From positions 248,001 through 312,000 of the forward strand of contig NZ_JAMXMY010000010.1 of the NCBI RefSeq assembly GCF_024055795.1: DNA of 64,000 nucleotides. Direction: 5' to 3'. Positions 1 through 9,228 of the stretch are shown here, piece by piece. The stretch comes from Actinoallomurus purpureus (lineage in GTDB: Bacteria; Actinomycetota; Actinomycetes; Streptosporangiales; Streptosporangiaceae). The notes beneath the pieces are model-generated. The model was not told where the DNA came from and ran no database searches. It was given only the letters and a program-made list of their open reading frames with translations. Position 1 is the first letter of the stretch. The number at the start of each line of letters is the position of its first letter. Position numbers and translations under genes: made by a program.

Positions 1-503
1 TGGTCCTCCCCGGCAGCGACCTGATCGGGGTGAAGGACCCGGTGATCCTCCGTCAGGGCGACAAGTGGCACCTGTGGGCGTCCTGCCACCCGCTCGCCGA
101 CCCGGAGGAGGCCGACCAGATGGTGACCGACTACGCGACCAGCGCCGACGGTCTGGAGTGGACCTGGCACGGCACGGTGCTGACGGGCCGTCCTGGGCGG
201 TGGGACTCCCGCGGCGTACGGATCTCGTCCGTGGTCACGGACGGCGGGGAGACCGTCGCCTACTACGACGGCCGGGCCAGCGCCGCGGAGAACTACGAGG
301 AGCGCACCGGGATCGCGACCGGCGACGGGTTCGGCCTGCTGGAGCAGCAGGGCACCGGCCCGGCGGCGGTCTCGCCGTACGCCGGCGGGGGCCTGCGCTA
401 CCTGACCGCCGTCCCCCTCGGGGACGCGGGGTGGCGGCTCTACTACGAGGCGACGCGTCCGGACGGTGCGCACGAGCTGCGCACCGAGTTCATCGCGGCT
501 TGA
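1..503 (+). CDS. Glycoside hydrolase family 43-like beta-propeller protein, C-terminal part
   Basis: The reading frame is open from the first bases of the window, so the gene begins upstream and only about the last 167 residues are present. The visible part has repeated aromatic blade-like strands (DKWHLWAS, LEWTWHG, WRLYYEAT) typical of five-bladed beta-propellers of the GH43/GH32/GH68 clan, which act on plant or microbial polysaccharides. A GTG at position 30 could start a short protein, but it lies inside the propeller pattern and has no ribosome site. The 3' end overlaps the tail of the convergent sulfotransferase gene by 14 bases. Assignment to the propeller fold is fairly good; activity and substrate cannot be told from this fragment. 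Confidence 0.6.
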   Translation, partial: VLPGSDLIGVKDPVILRQGDKWHLWASCHPLADPEEADQMVTDYATSADGLEWTWHGTVLTGRPGRWDSRGVRISSVVTDGGETVAYYDGRASAAENYEERTGIATGDGFGLLEQQGTGPAAVSPYAGGGLRYLTAVPLGDAGWRLYYEATRPDGAHELRTEFIAA

Positions 504-1404
504 GCCAGTCGCCGTAGTCCTCGCCCGTGACCTCTTGCAGCAGCCGGATGTCGTCGGCGAAGTAGGGGATCAGCCGCTGCCGGTCGTCCCAGGTCAGCGG
601 CTGCCGGGGGCGCCGCTCGCGGTGCAGCGCGGCGAGCAGCGGGCCGCGGGCGAGACGGCGGACGGGCAGCGGCATGTTCGAGCCGATCCGGGCCCCCGCG
701 CGCAGCACCTGCCGCAGGGCGCGGGTGCTCGGGGAGTCGGCCACGTGGTTGGTGACGTTCTCGCGGGGGATCGCGTCGATCATTCCGGTGCGCACGCCGA
801 GGAACGCGCAGATCCGGTCGAGGGTCGCCGCGGGTTCCTCGTGGATGCGCCGGTACCTGACCACGAGCACCTGGTCGCGCGGGAACACCTTGTACAGGTG
901 CTGGAGTTGTTCGCCGTACCGGCCCAGGTCGACGTACCGCCAGAACGCCGCCCAGCCCGCCGCGACCCGCTCGGGTTCGGCGGCGCACGCTTCGACGACG
1001 GTGCCGATCGGCTCCAGGCCGGCCGACCACAGGTGCGTCCAGTTGGAGTGGGCCCGTTCCACCGGGTCCCGGATCAGGGCGATCATCTTCACGTCGGGGA
1101 TCAGGGCGCGGATGCGGAGCTGGGCGTCCCGGTCGTGGAGGTAGAAAGGCGTGCTCTCCCCGCGCGGCGTCCCCTCGGGTGCGGCCGCGAACAGCGCCTC
1201 GTAGTCTTCGCGCCGCCAGATGTGCTCCCGGTAGGTCTGGGCGTCGCCGGGACCGCCGCGCGTGGGCGGAGGGCCGTCGCTGAGGAAGAACTTCGGCTCC
1301 TTGACCGGGGACATGAACAGGTCGGGGTGGCAGGCCAGTGCGGCGTGCAGTGCCGTGGTGCCCGCCTTGGGGGCACCGATCACCAGGAAGTTCGGAAGCG
1401 CCAT
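490..1404 (-). CDS. Sulfotransferase family protein
   Basis: A 304-residue protein expected to transfer sulfate from PAPS to a hydroxyl or amino acceptor. The 5'-phosphosulfate loop is at the N-terminus (VIGAPKAGTTAL, about residues 8-19) and a 3'-phosphate-type segment follows (IALIRDPVERAHSNW, about 110-125). The late segment with FLGVRTG and the basic C-terminal helix also fits the family. The chosen ATG has a strong GGAGG five bases upstream; an in-frame ATG 15 codons earlier lacks one and would put a charged extension before the P-loop. Its tail overlaps the convergent gene by 14 bases. Acceptor substrate unknown. Confidence 0.85.
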   Translation of the reverse strand: MALPNFLVIGAPKAGTTALHAALACHPDLFMSPVKEPKFFLSDGPPPTRGGPGDAQTYREHIWRREDYEALFAAAPEGTPRGESTPFYLHDRDAQLRIRALIPDVKMIALIRDPVERAHSNWTHLWSAGLEPIGTVVEACAAEPERVAAGWAAFWRYVDLGRYGEQLQHLYKVFPRDQVLVVRYRRIHEEPAATLDRICAFLGVRTGMIDAIPRENVTNHVADSPSTRALRQVLRAGARIGSNMPLPVRRLARGPLLAALHRERRPRQPLTWDDRQRLIPYFADDIRLLQEVTGEDYGDWLKPR

Positions 1405-1555
1405 CCAGTCCTCCCCATCAGGCGTCCACCGACGTTCTAATCGTTCCATACCTACCTAAAAAGCAGGGAAACACTTCTTATTGGCAGTGCCGGGATTCAG
1501 GAGGGAGCCACCGGCCCACGCCTTCGCCGAACGCGGTCGCCGGTCGGTCGGCCGG

Positions 1556-2329
1556 TCAGGTGTAGCTGTCGATGCCGAGTTTGACGGCCACGGCCACCCC
1601 GCACACGGCGACGAGGACGCGCAGCGCCTGGCCGGGGAGCCGGCGTACGAGCGAGGGCCCGATCCAGCCGCCGACGAGGAAGCCCGCGGCCAGCGGCAGG
1701 ACGGCGTCCCACCGTACCGGCCCGAACAGCGCGAACCCGGCGGCGGCGACGCCGTTGGCCAGCCCGGCGATGACGTTCTTCACGGCGTTGACGCGGACCA
1801 TCGGCAGGTCGATCATCGCGGAGAGCACGGCCAGCATGAGGATGCCGCCGGCCGCTCCGAAGTACCCCGTGTAGACGGCGACCGTGAAGAGCGCCACACG
1901 GAGGAGCCGGCTGTGTTCACCGTGGAAGCGTTCCGCGAGCCGGCCGGCCCTGGGTTGAAGGAGCAGGATCAGGGACGCGCCCGCGATCAGCCAGGGTGCG
2001 ATCAGCTCGAACGTCCGTGACGGCGTCACCATCAAAAGTGCCGCGCCGGTCGCGCCGCCGAGCGCGGTCAGCACGCCCAGCCGCAGCACCCGGCCGCGCT
2101 GCCCGGCGAGCTCCCGCTGTGAGCCGGCCGTCGCGCCCACCGCCGTGAACATCAGGGCGACCGTGTTCGTCACGTTGGCGCTGAGGGCCGGCAGCCCGAG
2201 CGCCAGAAGGGCCGGATAGGAGACGATCGACGCGAGGCTCACGACCGTGCTGACCACCCCGGCGAGGACGCCGACGCCGAACAGAACGGGCAGGTGGGCC
2301 GTGATCACCCCAATACCCAAGCACACCAC
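1556..2329 (-). CDS. TSUP (TauE/SafE) family membrane permease
   Basis: About 257 residues, almost entirely hydrophobic, with 7-8 predicted membrane segments and the family's internal duplication (two GlyGly-rich halves). The segment ALGLPALSANVTNTVAL and the following ELAGQRGR loop match TSUP proteins, which export or import sulfite, sulfoacetate or other small organosulfur anions. A paralogue with the same ELAGQRGR loop lies about 27 kb away in this window. Start choice is uncertain; GTG codons alternate at the N-terminus. It lies next to a sulfotransferase, which may hint at sulfur-compound handling, but the intergenic gap makes an operon unlikely. Confidence 0.8.
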   Translation of the reverse strand: MVCLGIGVITAHLPVLFGVGVLAGVVSTVVSLASIVSYPALLALGLPALSANVTNTVALMFTAVGATAGSQRELAGQRGRVLRLGVLTALGGATGAALLMVTPSRTFELIAPWLIAGASLILLLQPRAGRLAERFHGEHSRLLRVALFTVAVYTGYFGAAGGILMLAVLSAMIDLPMVRVNAVKNVIAGLANGVAAAGFALFGPVRWDAVLPLAAGFLVGGWIGPSLVRRLPGQALRVLVAVCGVAVAVKLGIDSYT

Positions 2330-2455
2330 GGGACGCCCGTCTGGTCGGCGGTGTCACCGGTGAGCGGATCTGGCCGGCGGTGTGGCCGCGGGTGGCACCG
2401 ATCGTCCGGAGGAACGCGTCACGCTGGCGGTGCCGCAAACGGGGACAATGGCGGC

Positions 2456-5400
2456 GTGCGCATCGCCATTCTCGGGCCGCTGGATGTGCGAGACGACGCC
2501 GGCGGCCCCGTCGAGATCGGGGGATCTCGGCTGCGCGCGCTGCTGATCCGCTTGGCGCTCGACGCGGGCCGTACGACCCCGGCCGAGCGGCTGATCGAGG
2601 ACCTGTGGGAGAACGCCGCCCCGGCCGGGGCGGCCAACGCGCTGCAGGCGCTGGTCTCCCGACTGCGTGGCGCGGGCGGCAGGGGCGTCGTCGCCTCGGT
2701 GCCGGGCGGCTACCGGCTGACCGTCGATCCCGCCGACGTCGACGCCGTCGCCTTCGAGCGTCTCATCGCGGCGGCCGGGGCCGAGGGCGACCCAGCGCGC
2801 CGGGCGGAGCTGCTGCGAGAGGCGCTCGGCCTGTGGCACGGTCCGGCGCTCGCGGACGTCGCGGACATGGCGTTCGCCACCGGTCCGATCGCGCGCCTGG
2901 AAGAGCTGCGGATCTTCGCCACCGAGGATCGGGTCGACGCGGAGCTCGCCCTCGGCGACGGCGCCGGGCTGGTCCCCGAGCTCGAAGAGCTCGCCGTGCG
3001 GCATCCTCTGCGCGAGCGCGTACGCGGCCAGCTCATGCGGGCGCTCTGTGCGGCGGGCCGGCGGGCGGACGCGCTGACGCTGTACGAGCAGACCCGGCGG
3101 CAGCTGGCCGACGCGCTCGGCGTCGACCCGTCGCCGGGGCTGACCGCCGTCCACCTGGCGATCCTGCGGGGCGAAACCGGCGTGTCGGCGCCCGACGGCA
3201 ACGGCCGGCCGGGTCACGCGGCACCGGAAGGGGCCGGGCGCACCGGATCACCGGCCTCCACCGGGCGCACCGGATCACCGGCGTCGATCGGGCGCGCCTC
3301 GTCACCGGCATCGGCCGATGGCTCGGGACGGTCCAAGGGCAGGAGTAACCTTCCGGCCCAGCTCACCAGCTTCGTGGGCCGGGAGGGTGAGCTGGTTCGG
3401 GTCGGTGGGCTGCTGGTCGGCTCGCGGCTCGTCACGCTGACCGGGCCGGGTGGAGCGGGCAAGACCCGGTTGGCGATCGAGGCGGCGGCCAGGGAGATCG
3501 CCGTGACGCCGGACGGCGTCTGGTTCGTTCCGCTGGCGCCCGTCCGGGACGCCGCCGAGGTGCCGCAGGCGGTGGTGGTCGCCATGGGCATCGCGGAGAC
3601 GGTCCGGCTCATCGACGCCAAGGAGATCGTGTGGCCGCTGGACCGGCTCGTCGACGCGCTCGCGGACCAGCGGCTCCTCCTCGTCCTGGACAACTGCGAG
3701 CACCTGCTGGAGGCGGTCGCGCGGCTGGCGGACCGGGTGCTGTCCACGGCTCCGGGCGTGCGGATCCTCATCACGAGCCGCGAGCCGCTCGGCATCACCG
3801 GCGAGTCGCTGTGCCCGGTCCCCTCCCTCCCGCTGCCTCCTGAGGACGCGGACGCCGAGACGGCCATGGCCCATGGTGCGGTCCGGCTGTTCGCCGACCG
3901 CGCGGCCGCCGTACGGCCCGGTTTCACGGTCGACGCCGACACGGTCGGCCCCGTGGTCCGGATATGCCGCGCGCTCGACGGGATACCGCTCGCCATCGAG
4001 CTGGCCGCGGCCCGGCTCCGGGCGCTGACGCCCGGGCAGGTGGCCGACCGGCTCGGCGACCGGTTCCGCCTGCTGACCGTCGGCAGCCGGACCGCGCTTC
4101 CGCAGCATCGGACGCTGCGCGCGATCGTGGACTGGAGCTGGGAGCTGCTGGACGACGTCGAACGCCGCGTGCTGAGACGGCTGTCGGTGTTCACCGGGGG
4201 TGCCACGCCTGAGGCCGCCGAGCGGGTCCTCGGCGACGACGTCATCGATGTGATCGCCTCACTGGTCGACAAGTCGCTCATGGTGGCGGAGGGCGACCGC
4301 GCGGTCCGCTACCGGCTGCTGGAGACCGTGCGGGCGTACGCCGCCGAACGCCTCGCCGAGGCGGGTGAGGAGAAGCGGCTGAAGGACGCGCACGCGGCGT
4401 ACTTCCTCGACCTGGCCGAGCGGGCCGAGCCGGAGCTGCGCCGTCGCGATCAGTTGTACTGGGCCGCGCGGCTGAGCGCCGAACGCGACAACTGCAACGC
4501 CGCGCTGCGCCATTCGATCGACGTCCGTGACGGGTCCACGGCGGTCCGCTTCATCGGGGCTCTGGCGTGGTTCTGGGTCCTCCAGGATCAGGAGACGGAG
4601 GCCGGTGGCTGGGCGGACGAGGTCTGGGGGTTCGTCGAGGACGACCCGCCGGACGGCATCGAGGACGCCTACGCCATCTGCGCCTTCACGGCCGCCATGG
4701 TCAGAGAGATGTCCCGGAACGACGGACCGCGGATGGACGCCCTGCGCCTGGTGATGGCACAGGTGGCCTCCGGCCTGCCCGAACTCCCGGCTCATCCGGG
4801 GCTCGCCCTGTGCCGGCCGCTCGCCGCCGTGTTCGGGGGCGACCTCGAGGGCTGCCTGCGCGCGTTGGACGTCGTCACCGAACATCCGGATCCGTGGGTC
4901 CGGGGTGCGGTGCACGCCTTCCGCGCGTTCCTGGCGGCGAACCACGGCGCGATCGACGAGTGCGGCGCCGAGGCAGCGGCGGGGTACGCGGTCTTCAGCG
5001 GCCTGGGCGAACGCTGGGGCATGGTCAGCTGCCTGAGCGCTCTCGCGGAGGTTTCGCTGGCGCGCGGCGAAGCCGAGGAAGCGGTGCGCGCGGCCCGGGA
5101 GGCCTACGGCTATGCGAGCGAGGGCATCAGCCCGGACCAGGGCGCCGCACTGCTGGTCCAGCTCGGCAGGGCGTACGGCCATACGGGTGACGTCGAGCGG
5201 GCCCGTACCGAGCTGCGGCGAGCGGTGCGTTCCGCCGAACGGACCGGGGAGCACAGCCTCGTCACGTACGGCCACGTCTGGCTGAGCGAGCTGGCGCGTC
5301 GATCCGGCGATCTGCGCGAGGCCCGGAGACTGCTGGAGCGGGCCCGGGCGGTCCTCGAGCCGAGGCGGGCCCGGGTCGATCTCGGAGTGTCGGCCGCGAC

Positions 5401-5758
5401 GACGTTCGGCAGGCTCGGTTGCCTCACCGAACAGGAGGGGGACCTGCGGGCCTCCGCCGACTGGCACGCCAAGGCCATGGCCGCGCTCACGGTCGTCGGA
5501 GAGCTGCCGATCGACCAGACGGTGGGCACCATCGTCGAGGGGTTCGCGGCACTGGCCGCGGCACGCGGCGAGCACACGCGGGCGGCCGAGCTCCTGGGAT
5601 GCGCGCACGCCCTGCAGGGCTTCGTCCCGCCGTGGAGTCTGGAGAACGACCGGGCCAGAGCCGCCGCGCTGGCCGCGCTCGGCACCGACGCGTTCGAGGC
5701 GGCGTACGCCCGGGGGCGCCGGATCACCCGTGAGCAGGCGCTGACGCTCACGCCCTGA
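2456..5758 (+). CDS. AfsR/SARP-type transcriptional regulator (winged helix-BTAD-NB-ARC-TPR)
   Basis: A 1100-residue STAND-type regulator. Order: OmpR-like winged helix (about 1-95), bacterial transcriptional activator domain (100-245), low-complexity Gly/Ser/Pro linker with a repeated GRTGSPAS-like unit (255-295), NB-ARC ATPase with Walker A GPGGAGKT (about 331) and Walker B LLLVLDNCEH (about 406), then long TPR-like helical repeats to the end. Such proteins activate secondary-metabolite or morphological genes in actinomycetes. The GTG start directly precedes RIAILGPLDV, the usual family N-terminus; the longer upstream frame is out of family. It is divergent from the TSUP gene. Target genes are not evident in the neighbourhood. 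Confidence 0.9.
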   Translation: MRIAILGPLDVRDDAGGPVEIGGSRLRALLIRLALDAGRTTPAERLIEDLWENAAPAGAANALQALVSRLRGAGGRGVVASVPGGYRLTVDPADVDAVAFERLIAAAGAEGDPARRAELLREALGLWHGPALADVADMAFATGPIARLEELRIFATEDRVDAELALGDGAGLVPELEELAVRHPLRERVRGQLMRALCAAGRRADALTLYEQTRRQLADALGVDPSPGLTAVHLAILRGETGVSAPDGNGRPGHAAPEGAGRTGSPASTGRTGSPASIGRASSPASADGSGRSKGRSNLPAQLTSFVGREGELVRVGGLLVGSRLVTLTGPGGAGKTRLAIEAAAREIAVTPDGVWFVPLAPVRDAAEVPQAVVVAMGIAETVRLIDAKEIVWPLDRLVDALADQRLLLVLDNCEHLLEAVARLADRVLSTAPGVRILITSREPLGITGESLCPVPSLPLPPEDADAETAMAHGAVRLFADRAAAVRPGFTVDADTVGPVVRICRALDGIPLAIELAAARLRALTPGQVADRLGDRFRLLTVGSRTALPQHRTLRAIVDWSWELLDDVERRVLRRLSVFTGGATPEAAERVLGDDVIDVIASLVDKSLMVAEGDRAVRYRLLETVRAYAAERLAEAGEEKRLKDAHAAYFLDLAERAEPELRRRDQLYWAARLSAERDNCNAALRHSIDVRDGSTAVRFIGALAWFWVLQDQETEAGGWADEVWGFVEDDPPDGIEDAYAICAFTAAMVREMSRNDGPRMDALRLVMAQVASGLPELPAHPGLALCRPLAAVFGGDLEGCLRALDVVTEHPDPWVRGAVHAFRAFLAANHGAIDECGAEAAAGYAVFSGLGERWGMVSCLSALAEVSLARGEAEEAVRAAREAYGYASEGISPDQGAALLVQLGRAYGHTGDVERARTELRRAVRSAERTGEHSLVTYGHVWLSELARRSGDLREARRLLERARAVLEPRRARVDLGVSAATTFGRLGCLTEQEGDLRASADWHAKAMAALTVVGELPIDQTVGTIVEGFAALAAARGEHTRAAELLGCAHALQGFVPPWSLENDRARAAALAALGTDAFEAAYARGRRITREQALTLTP
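3237..3312 (+). repeat. Degenerate in-frame tandem repeat in the regulator linker
   Basis: About three copies of a roughly 24-base unit encode successive GRTGSPAS, GRTGSPAS and GRASSPAS blocks. They sit between the BTAD and NB-ARC domains, where length change would be tolerated; slippage or unequal crossing-over is the likely origin. Confidence 0.7.
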
Positions 5759-5821
5759 CGCGGCCGCTTCCCGGAAAGCGGCATGATGGTGTCCCACCGC
5801 AGCGACCGATCGAGGGGCACG

Positions 5822-6106
5822 ATGGACGTCACCGTGACGCACACCGAGGGCCGGTACGAGGCATGGGCCGGCGACCGGCGGGCCGGCCTCATGGACTATC
5901 GGGACGAGAACCGCCTCATGGTCATCACCCACACCGAGGTGGCGCCCGAGTTCGAGGGGCACGGGGTGGGCGGCGCGCTCGTCCGTACGGCCCTCGACGA
6001 GTGGCGGAAGGAAGGGCGGCGGGTCCTGCCGCTGTGCCCCTTCGCCAAGGGGTGGATCGAGCGGCACCCCGACTACGCCGATCTCGTGAGCCGCCCGCGT
6101 TCCTAG
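5822..6106 (+). CDS. Small GNAT-family N-acetyltransferase (YjdJ/Yidj type)
   Basis: A 94-residue minimal GNAT fold. The acetyl-CoA pyrophosphate loop is GHGVGGAL and a family-typical ending CPFAKGWIERHPDY follows, as in the COG2388 short acetyltransferases. GAGGGG lies five bases before the chosen ATG; a longer frame starting 13 codons upstream has no better site. It stands 63 bases after the AfsR-type gene and is convergent with the acyltransferase gene. Substrate unknown; members of this group are often of unassigned function. Confidence 0.85.
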   Translation: MDVTVTHTEGRYEAWAGDRRAGLMDYRDENRLMVITHTEVAPEFEGHGVGGALVRTALDEWRKEGRRVLPLCPFAKGWIERHPDYADLVSRPRS

Positions 6107-6116
6107 AGATGGCCGG

Positions 6117-6845
6117 TCAGCTCGCCAGTTCCCCGCGCTTGGGGATCGGCGGCAGTTTCGCCAGCTCCGCCAGTGTCTTCTCGTCCAGCGGCGTCTCCGG
6201 GAACGGCGGGCTCCAGCCGGTCTTCGGGTCGTAGTGCCGGACCACCTTGGCGGGCACACCGGCGATGACGCTGTGGTCGGGGAACTCCCCGCGCACCACC
6301 GCGCCACCGGCGACGACGACGTTCCGGCCCAGGCGGGTGCCGGGCAGGATGATGGCGCCGGCGCCGAGCCAGCAGCCGCCGCCGATGACGACCGAGTCGT
6401 TGACCGGCCACTGCCGGCCCACGGGGACGTCCGGGTCGGCGTAGCCGTGGTTCTGGTCGGTGATGTAGACGTACGGTCCGGTGAAGACGTCGTCGCCGAT
6501 CTCGATCGACTGATGGCCGACGATGTGGCTGCCCCGTCCGATGGAGCAGGCCTTCCCGATCTTCACGATGGGGTCCGGACCCAGGTCGAGGCCGGGGCCG
6601 AAGCCCGCCGAGATCGTGACGTGCACTCCGACGAGCGTGTCGTCGCCGATGTGGATCCAGGGTTCACCGAAGAGCGCACCGGTGGGGAAGCCGATGCAGA
6701 CCCCTTTTCCCAGATGGCCGAACCGCCGCCCGGCGGGCGTGCTCGGCGTTATCTCGCCATGCCGGCGAAGCCACTCCCAGCCCCGGTGCAGAGCGACCGC
6801 CACCACCCTGCGGGTCGCGGAACCGATCAACGACCTAAGCGACAT
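6117..6845 (-). CDS. Left-handed beta-helix (hexapeptide repeat) acyltransferase
   Basis: 242 residues. A run of hexapeptide repeats (for example IHIGDDTLVGVHVTI, IGDDVFTGPYVYI, VVIGGGCWLGAGAIILPG) forms a trimeric LbH coil of the maltose/galactoside O-acetyltransferase or sugar O-acyltransferase kind. The catalytic-type His sits in DQNHGYADP. A C-terminal tail (WSPPFPETPL) resembles colanic-acid/lipopolysaccharide acetyltransferases. Likely transfers acetyl or a short acyl group to a sugar in the envelope or an exopolysaccharide. No strong ribosome site is visible at the ATG. Confidence 0.85.
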   Translation of the reverse strand: MSLRSLIGSATRRVVAVALHRGWEWLRRHGEITPSTPAGRRFGHLGKGVCIGFPTGALFGEPWIHIGDDTLVGVHVTISAGFGPGLDLGPDPIVKIGKACSIGRGSHIVGHQSIEIGDDVFTGPYVYITDQNHGYADPDVPVGRQWPVNDSVVIGGGCWLGAGAIILPGTRLGRNVVVAGGAVVRGEFPDHSVIAGVPAKVVRHYDPKTGWSPPFPETPLDEKTLAELAKLPPIPKRGELAS

Positions 6846-6919
6846 GCCGGAAACGGTACGGCATGGGATGTCCGCGTGTTCGCTGCGGAAGCATCACAGC
6901 GGCAGGCCGGGCGCGAGAC

Positions 6920-6955
6920 GGCGGCGAGCCCGGCCGGTGGGCCGGGCTCGCCGCC
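6920..6955 (-). terminator. Intrinsic-type terminator hairpin
   Basis: A perfect 16-bp stem (left arm GGCGGCGAGCCCGGCC) with a four-base loop lies 12 bases beyond the stop of the repeat-rich membrane protein gene on the minus strand. There is no T-tract, as usual in high-GC actinomycetes. Confidence 0.85.
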
Positions 6956-6967
6956 GATCAAGCGTCG

Positions 6968-7552
6968 TCAGGACGTGCGGGCACGCTCCGTGCTGTCGTC
7001 GTCCGACACCGACGAGAGGTGCTCGGCCGGCGCCGGCTCGGGCTCCTCGGCCTGCTTACGCGCGACGGTGCGACGCGTCGCGATCGCTCCGGCGGCACCG
7101 AGCGCGCCACCGGCCAGCAGCAGCGTCGCGGCGATGCCGCGCCGGGCACGCCGCGGTCGCGGCGGCTCGATCCTCTCGGCCGTCCGGCGCAGCATCGAGC
7201 CGACCCGGGGGCCCAGCTCCTCCTCGACGTACGCACCGGCCCGGTCGAGTCGCGGCGCCCCCCACATGCGGGCGTTCTGCACGCCCATGGAGGCCGCCTG
7301 GCGGGCCTGGCCCGCAGGGGGGCCGAGCCGCTGTGCGGCGCTCTGAGCGGCGCTCTGGGCCGACAGCGCGGCCGTCTGTGCCGACTGCGCGGTCCGCTGG
7401 GCCGTCCGCTGCGCTGACCGGACGGCACGCTTCTGCGCCCGGCTGAGCTCCGAGAGACGCAGCTGCCGCGCGCTGCGCATCGCGCGCTTCTGCGCCCGGG
7501 TCAGCTGTGAGCCTCGCAGCTTCACCTGCGGCTTCTTCGATCGTAGGGACAT
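6968..7552 (-). CDS. Repeat-rich membrane-anchored protein (DUF5324-like), unknown function
   Basis: 194 residues. The N-terminal half is made of near-repeats: RAQKRAMRSARQ, RAQKRAVRSAQR, then a run of Ala/Gln/Ser blocks (TAQ, SAQ, AAQ) that should form a long amphipathic helix. A middle segment (AYVEEELGPRVGSMLRR) precedes one membrane helix (GIAATLLLAGGALGAAGAIA, near 150-170) and an acidic C-terminus. The ATG has GGAGG seven bases upstream, which decides it against longer upstream starts. In Streptomyces a DUF5324 protein of similar build sits at the same place near the cyclophilin gene; assignment rests on this and on composition, so it is tentative. Confidence 0.6.
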   Translation of the reverse strand: MSLRSKKPQVKLRGSQLTRAQKRAMRSARQLRLSELSRAQKRAVRSAQRTAQRTAQSAQTAALSAQSAAQSAAQRLGPPAGQARQAASMGVQNARMWGAPRLDRAGAYVEEELGPRVGSMLRRTAERIEPPRPRRARRGIAATLLLAGGALGAAGAIATRRTVARKQAEEPEPAPAEHLSSVSDDDSTERARTS

Positions 7553-7791
7553 GGATACCCCTCCGTAATGTGCGGTCTCGACGAACCTCTTCCCTCGGAA
7601 GGCGACGTCAATCACCGGATCCGTGAGGATGCGGTTCGGCCGCGCGCCGCGTGCCGGCCCGGCCCGCCGACCCGGTGCAGCGCGCACGACGGGTCGTCCG
7701 GGCAAGCGGCGAAGCAAGTAGCGTTGGCTACCTCAGTGACATCCGAACGCGCCCGCCGAGGGCGCACTCCGATACCGAGGAGGCGGTCTCC

Positions 7792-8310
7792 ATGGCCGAA
7801 GAACTCATCGCGACCCTGCGCACGACCCTGGGTCCCATCGTCATCCGCCTGTTCCCCGCCCAGGCGCCCAAGACCGTCGACAACTTCGTCGGCCTCGCCG
7901 AGGGGACGATCGAGTGGACGCACCCCGAGACCGGGCAGCGGTCGACGAACCCGCTCTACAACGGCACGATCTTCCACCGGGTCATCGACGGCTTCATGAT
8001 CCAGGGAGGCGACCCGCTCGGCCAGGGCTTCGGCGGCCCGGGCTATGAGTTCGAGGACGAGATCCACCCGCAGCTGCGCTTCGACCGTCCGTACCTCCTG
8101 GCGATGGCCAACGCCGGCGCGAACACCAACGGCTCGCAGTTCTTCGTGACCGTCGTTCCCACGTCGCATCTGAACGGCCGCCACACCATCTTCGGTGAGG
8201 TCGTGCAGGGCAGCGAGGTCGTCGACGCGATCGCCAAGGCGGAGATCGGCCGTAACGACCGCCCGGTCAAGGACATCGTTCTGGAATCGGTGACGATCGA
8301 GCGTCGTTAG
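7792..8310 (+). CDS. ppiA: Peptidyl-prolyl cis-trans isomerase, cyclophilin type
   Basis: 172 residues of single-domain cyclophilin with no signal peptide, so cytosolic. Key sites: FHRVIDGFMIQGG (active-site Arg-Phe region), ANAGANTNGSQFFVT, and HTIFGEVVQG. It speeds proline isomerisation in protein folding. GAGGAGG lies nine bases before the ATG. The location next to rhomboid and crgA matches the mycobacterial ppiA (Rv0009) neighbourhood, which supports the symbol. Confidence 0.93.
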   Translation: MAEELIATLRTTLGPIVIRLFPAQAPKTVDNFVGLAEGTIEWTHPETGQRSTNPLYNGTIFHRVIDGFMIQGGDPLGQGFGGPGYEFEDEIHPQLRFDRPYLLAMANAGANTNGSQFFVTVVPTSHLNGRHTIFGEVVQGSEVVDAIAKAEIGRNDRPVKDIVLESVTIERR

Positions 8311-8341
8311 ACAGGTACCGGCCCACGACGAGAAGGCGACG

Positions 8342-9223
8342 ATGAGCACCGATCGGCCGCAGGCCCAGGCTCCCGGGGCATCGATGTGCTACCGGCATCC
8401 GGACCGGGAGACGTACGTCCGCTGCACGCGCTGCGACCGGCCGATCTGCCCGGACTGCATGCGTGACGCCTCGGTCGGGCATCAGTGCCCCGAATGCGTC
8501 CGCGAGGGCAACCGTACGGTGCGTGAGGCGCGTACGGTGTTCGGCGGCCGGATGCGGGGCCGCCCGGTGGTGACGCTGACGCTCATCGCCTTGAACGTCC
8601 TCGCCTACCTGGGGGAGCTGGCCTCGCCGGCGTTCGTCGGCCGGTTCGAGATGATCGGCGGGATGCCGGCGCACGGCCGGCTCCCCGGGTTCGGCGTCGC
8701 GGACGGCGAGTGGTACCGCCTGATCACCGCGGCGTTCCTGCACATGCCGATGAACGCGGGCGGGTTCGGCATCACCCACATCCTGTTCAACATGTGGGCG
8801 CTGTGGGCGCTCGGCCCGCAGCTCGAGCACGTGCTCGGCCGCGTGCGGTTCACGGTGCTGTACGTCCTGTCGGCGCTCGGCGGGAACGTCCTGCTCTACC
8901 TGGTGGACCCGACTCAGCCCGCCGTCGGCGCCTCCGGCGCGATCTTCGGGCTGTTCGCGGCGTTCTTCGTGGTCGGCCGCCGCCTGGGCGTCGACACGCG
9001 CGGCATCGTCTTCCTCATCGTGATCAACCTGATGTTCACGTTCACCTTCTCCGGGATCTCCTGGGAAGGGCACGTCGGCGGGCTGGTCACCGGTGCGGTG
9101 CTCGCGGTGGCGTTCGCCTACGCCCCGCGCCGGCGGCAGAAGGCCGTGCAGGTCGCCGCGTCGGCCATCGTCGCCGCGCTGCTCGTGATCCTCACCGCCG
9201 TGGCCACCGCGCTCGCCTCCTGA
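8342..9223 (+). CDS. Rhomboid-family intramembrane serine protease with N-terminal zinc finger
   Basis: 293 residues. A B-box-like Cys/His zinc ribbon opens the protein (CYRHPDRETYVRCTRC followed by CPDC and CPEC, about 15-60), then six membrane helices. The nucleophile is in GASGAIFG (Ser near 198) and the dyad His in GHVGGLVTG (near 242). A WALWALGP loop and HILFNMW after the second helix are family landmarks. Cleaves membrane proteins within the bilayer; substrates unknown. Starts 31 bases after ppiA, so likely co-transcribed, with GAGAAGG as ribosome site. Confidence 0.93.
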   Translation: MSTDRPQAQAPGASMCYRHPDRETYVRCTRCDRPICPDCMRDASVGHQCPECVREGNRTVREARTVFGGRMRGRPVVTLTLIALNVLAYLGELASPAFVGRFEMIGGMPAHGRLPGFGVADGEWYRLITAAFLHMPMNAGGFGITHILFNMWALWALGPQLEHVLGRVRFTVLYVLSALGGNVLLYLVDPTQPAVGASGAIFGLFAAFFVVGRRLGVDTRGIVFLIVINLMFTFTFSGISWEGHVGGLVTGAVLAVAFAYAPRRRQKAVQVAASAIVAALLVILTAVATALAS

Positions 9224-9228
9224 CGCCT

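Noticed and set aside
4259-6307. Very long open frame antisense to the AfsR-type gene (682 codons)
   Set aside because: High-GC third-position bias makes long antisense frames; composition is Arg/Pro/Gly-rich, there is no ribosome site and no recognised domain.
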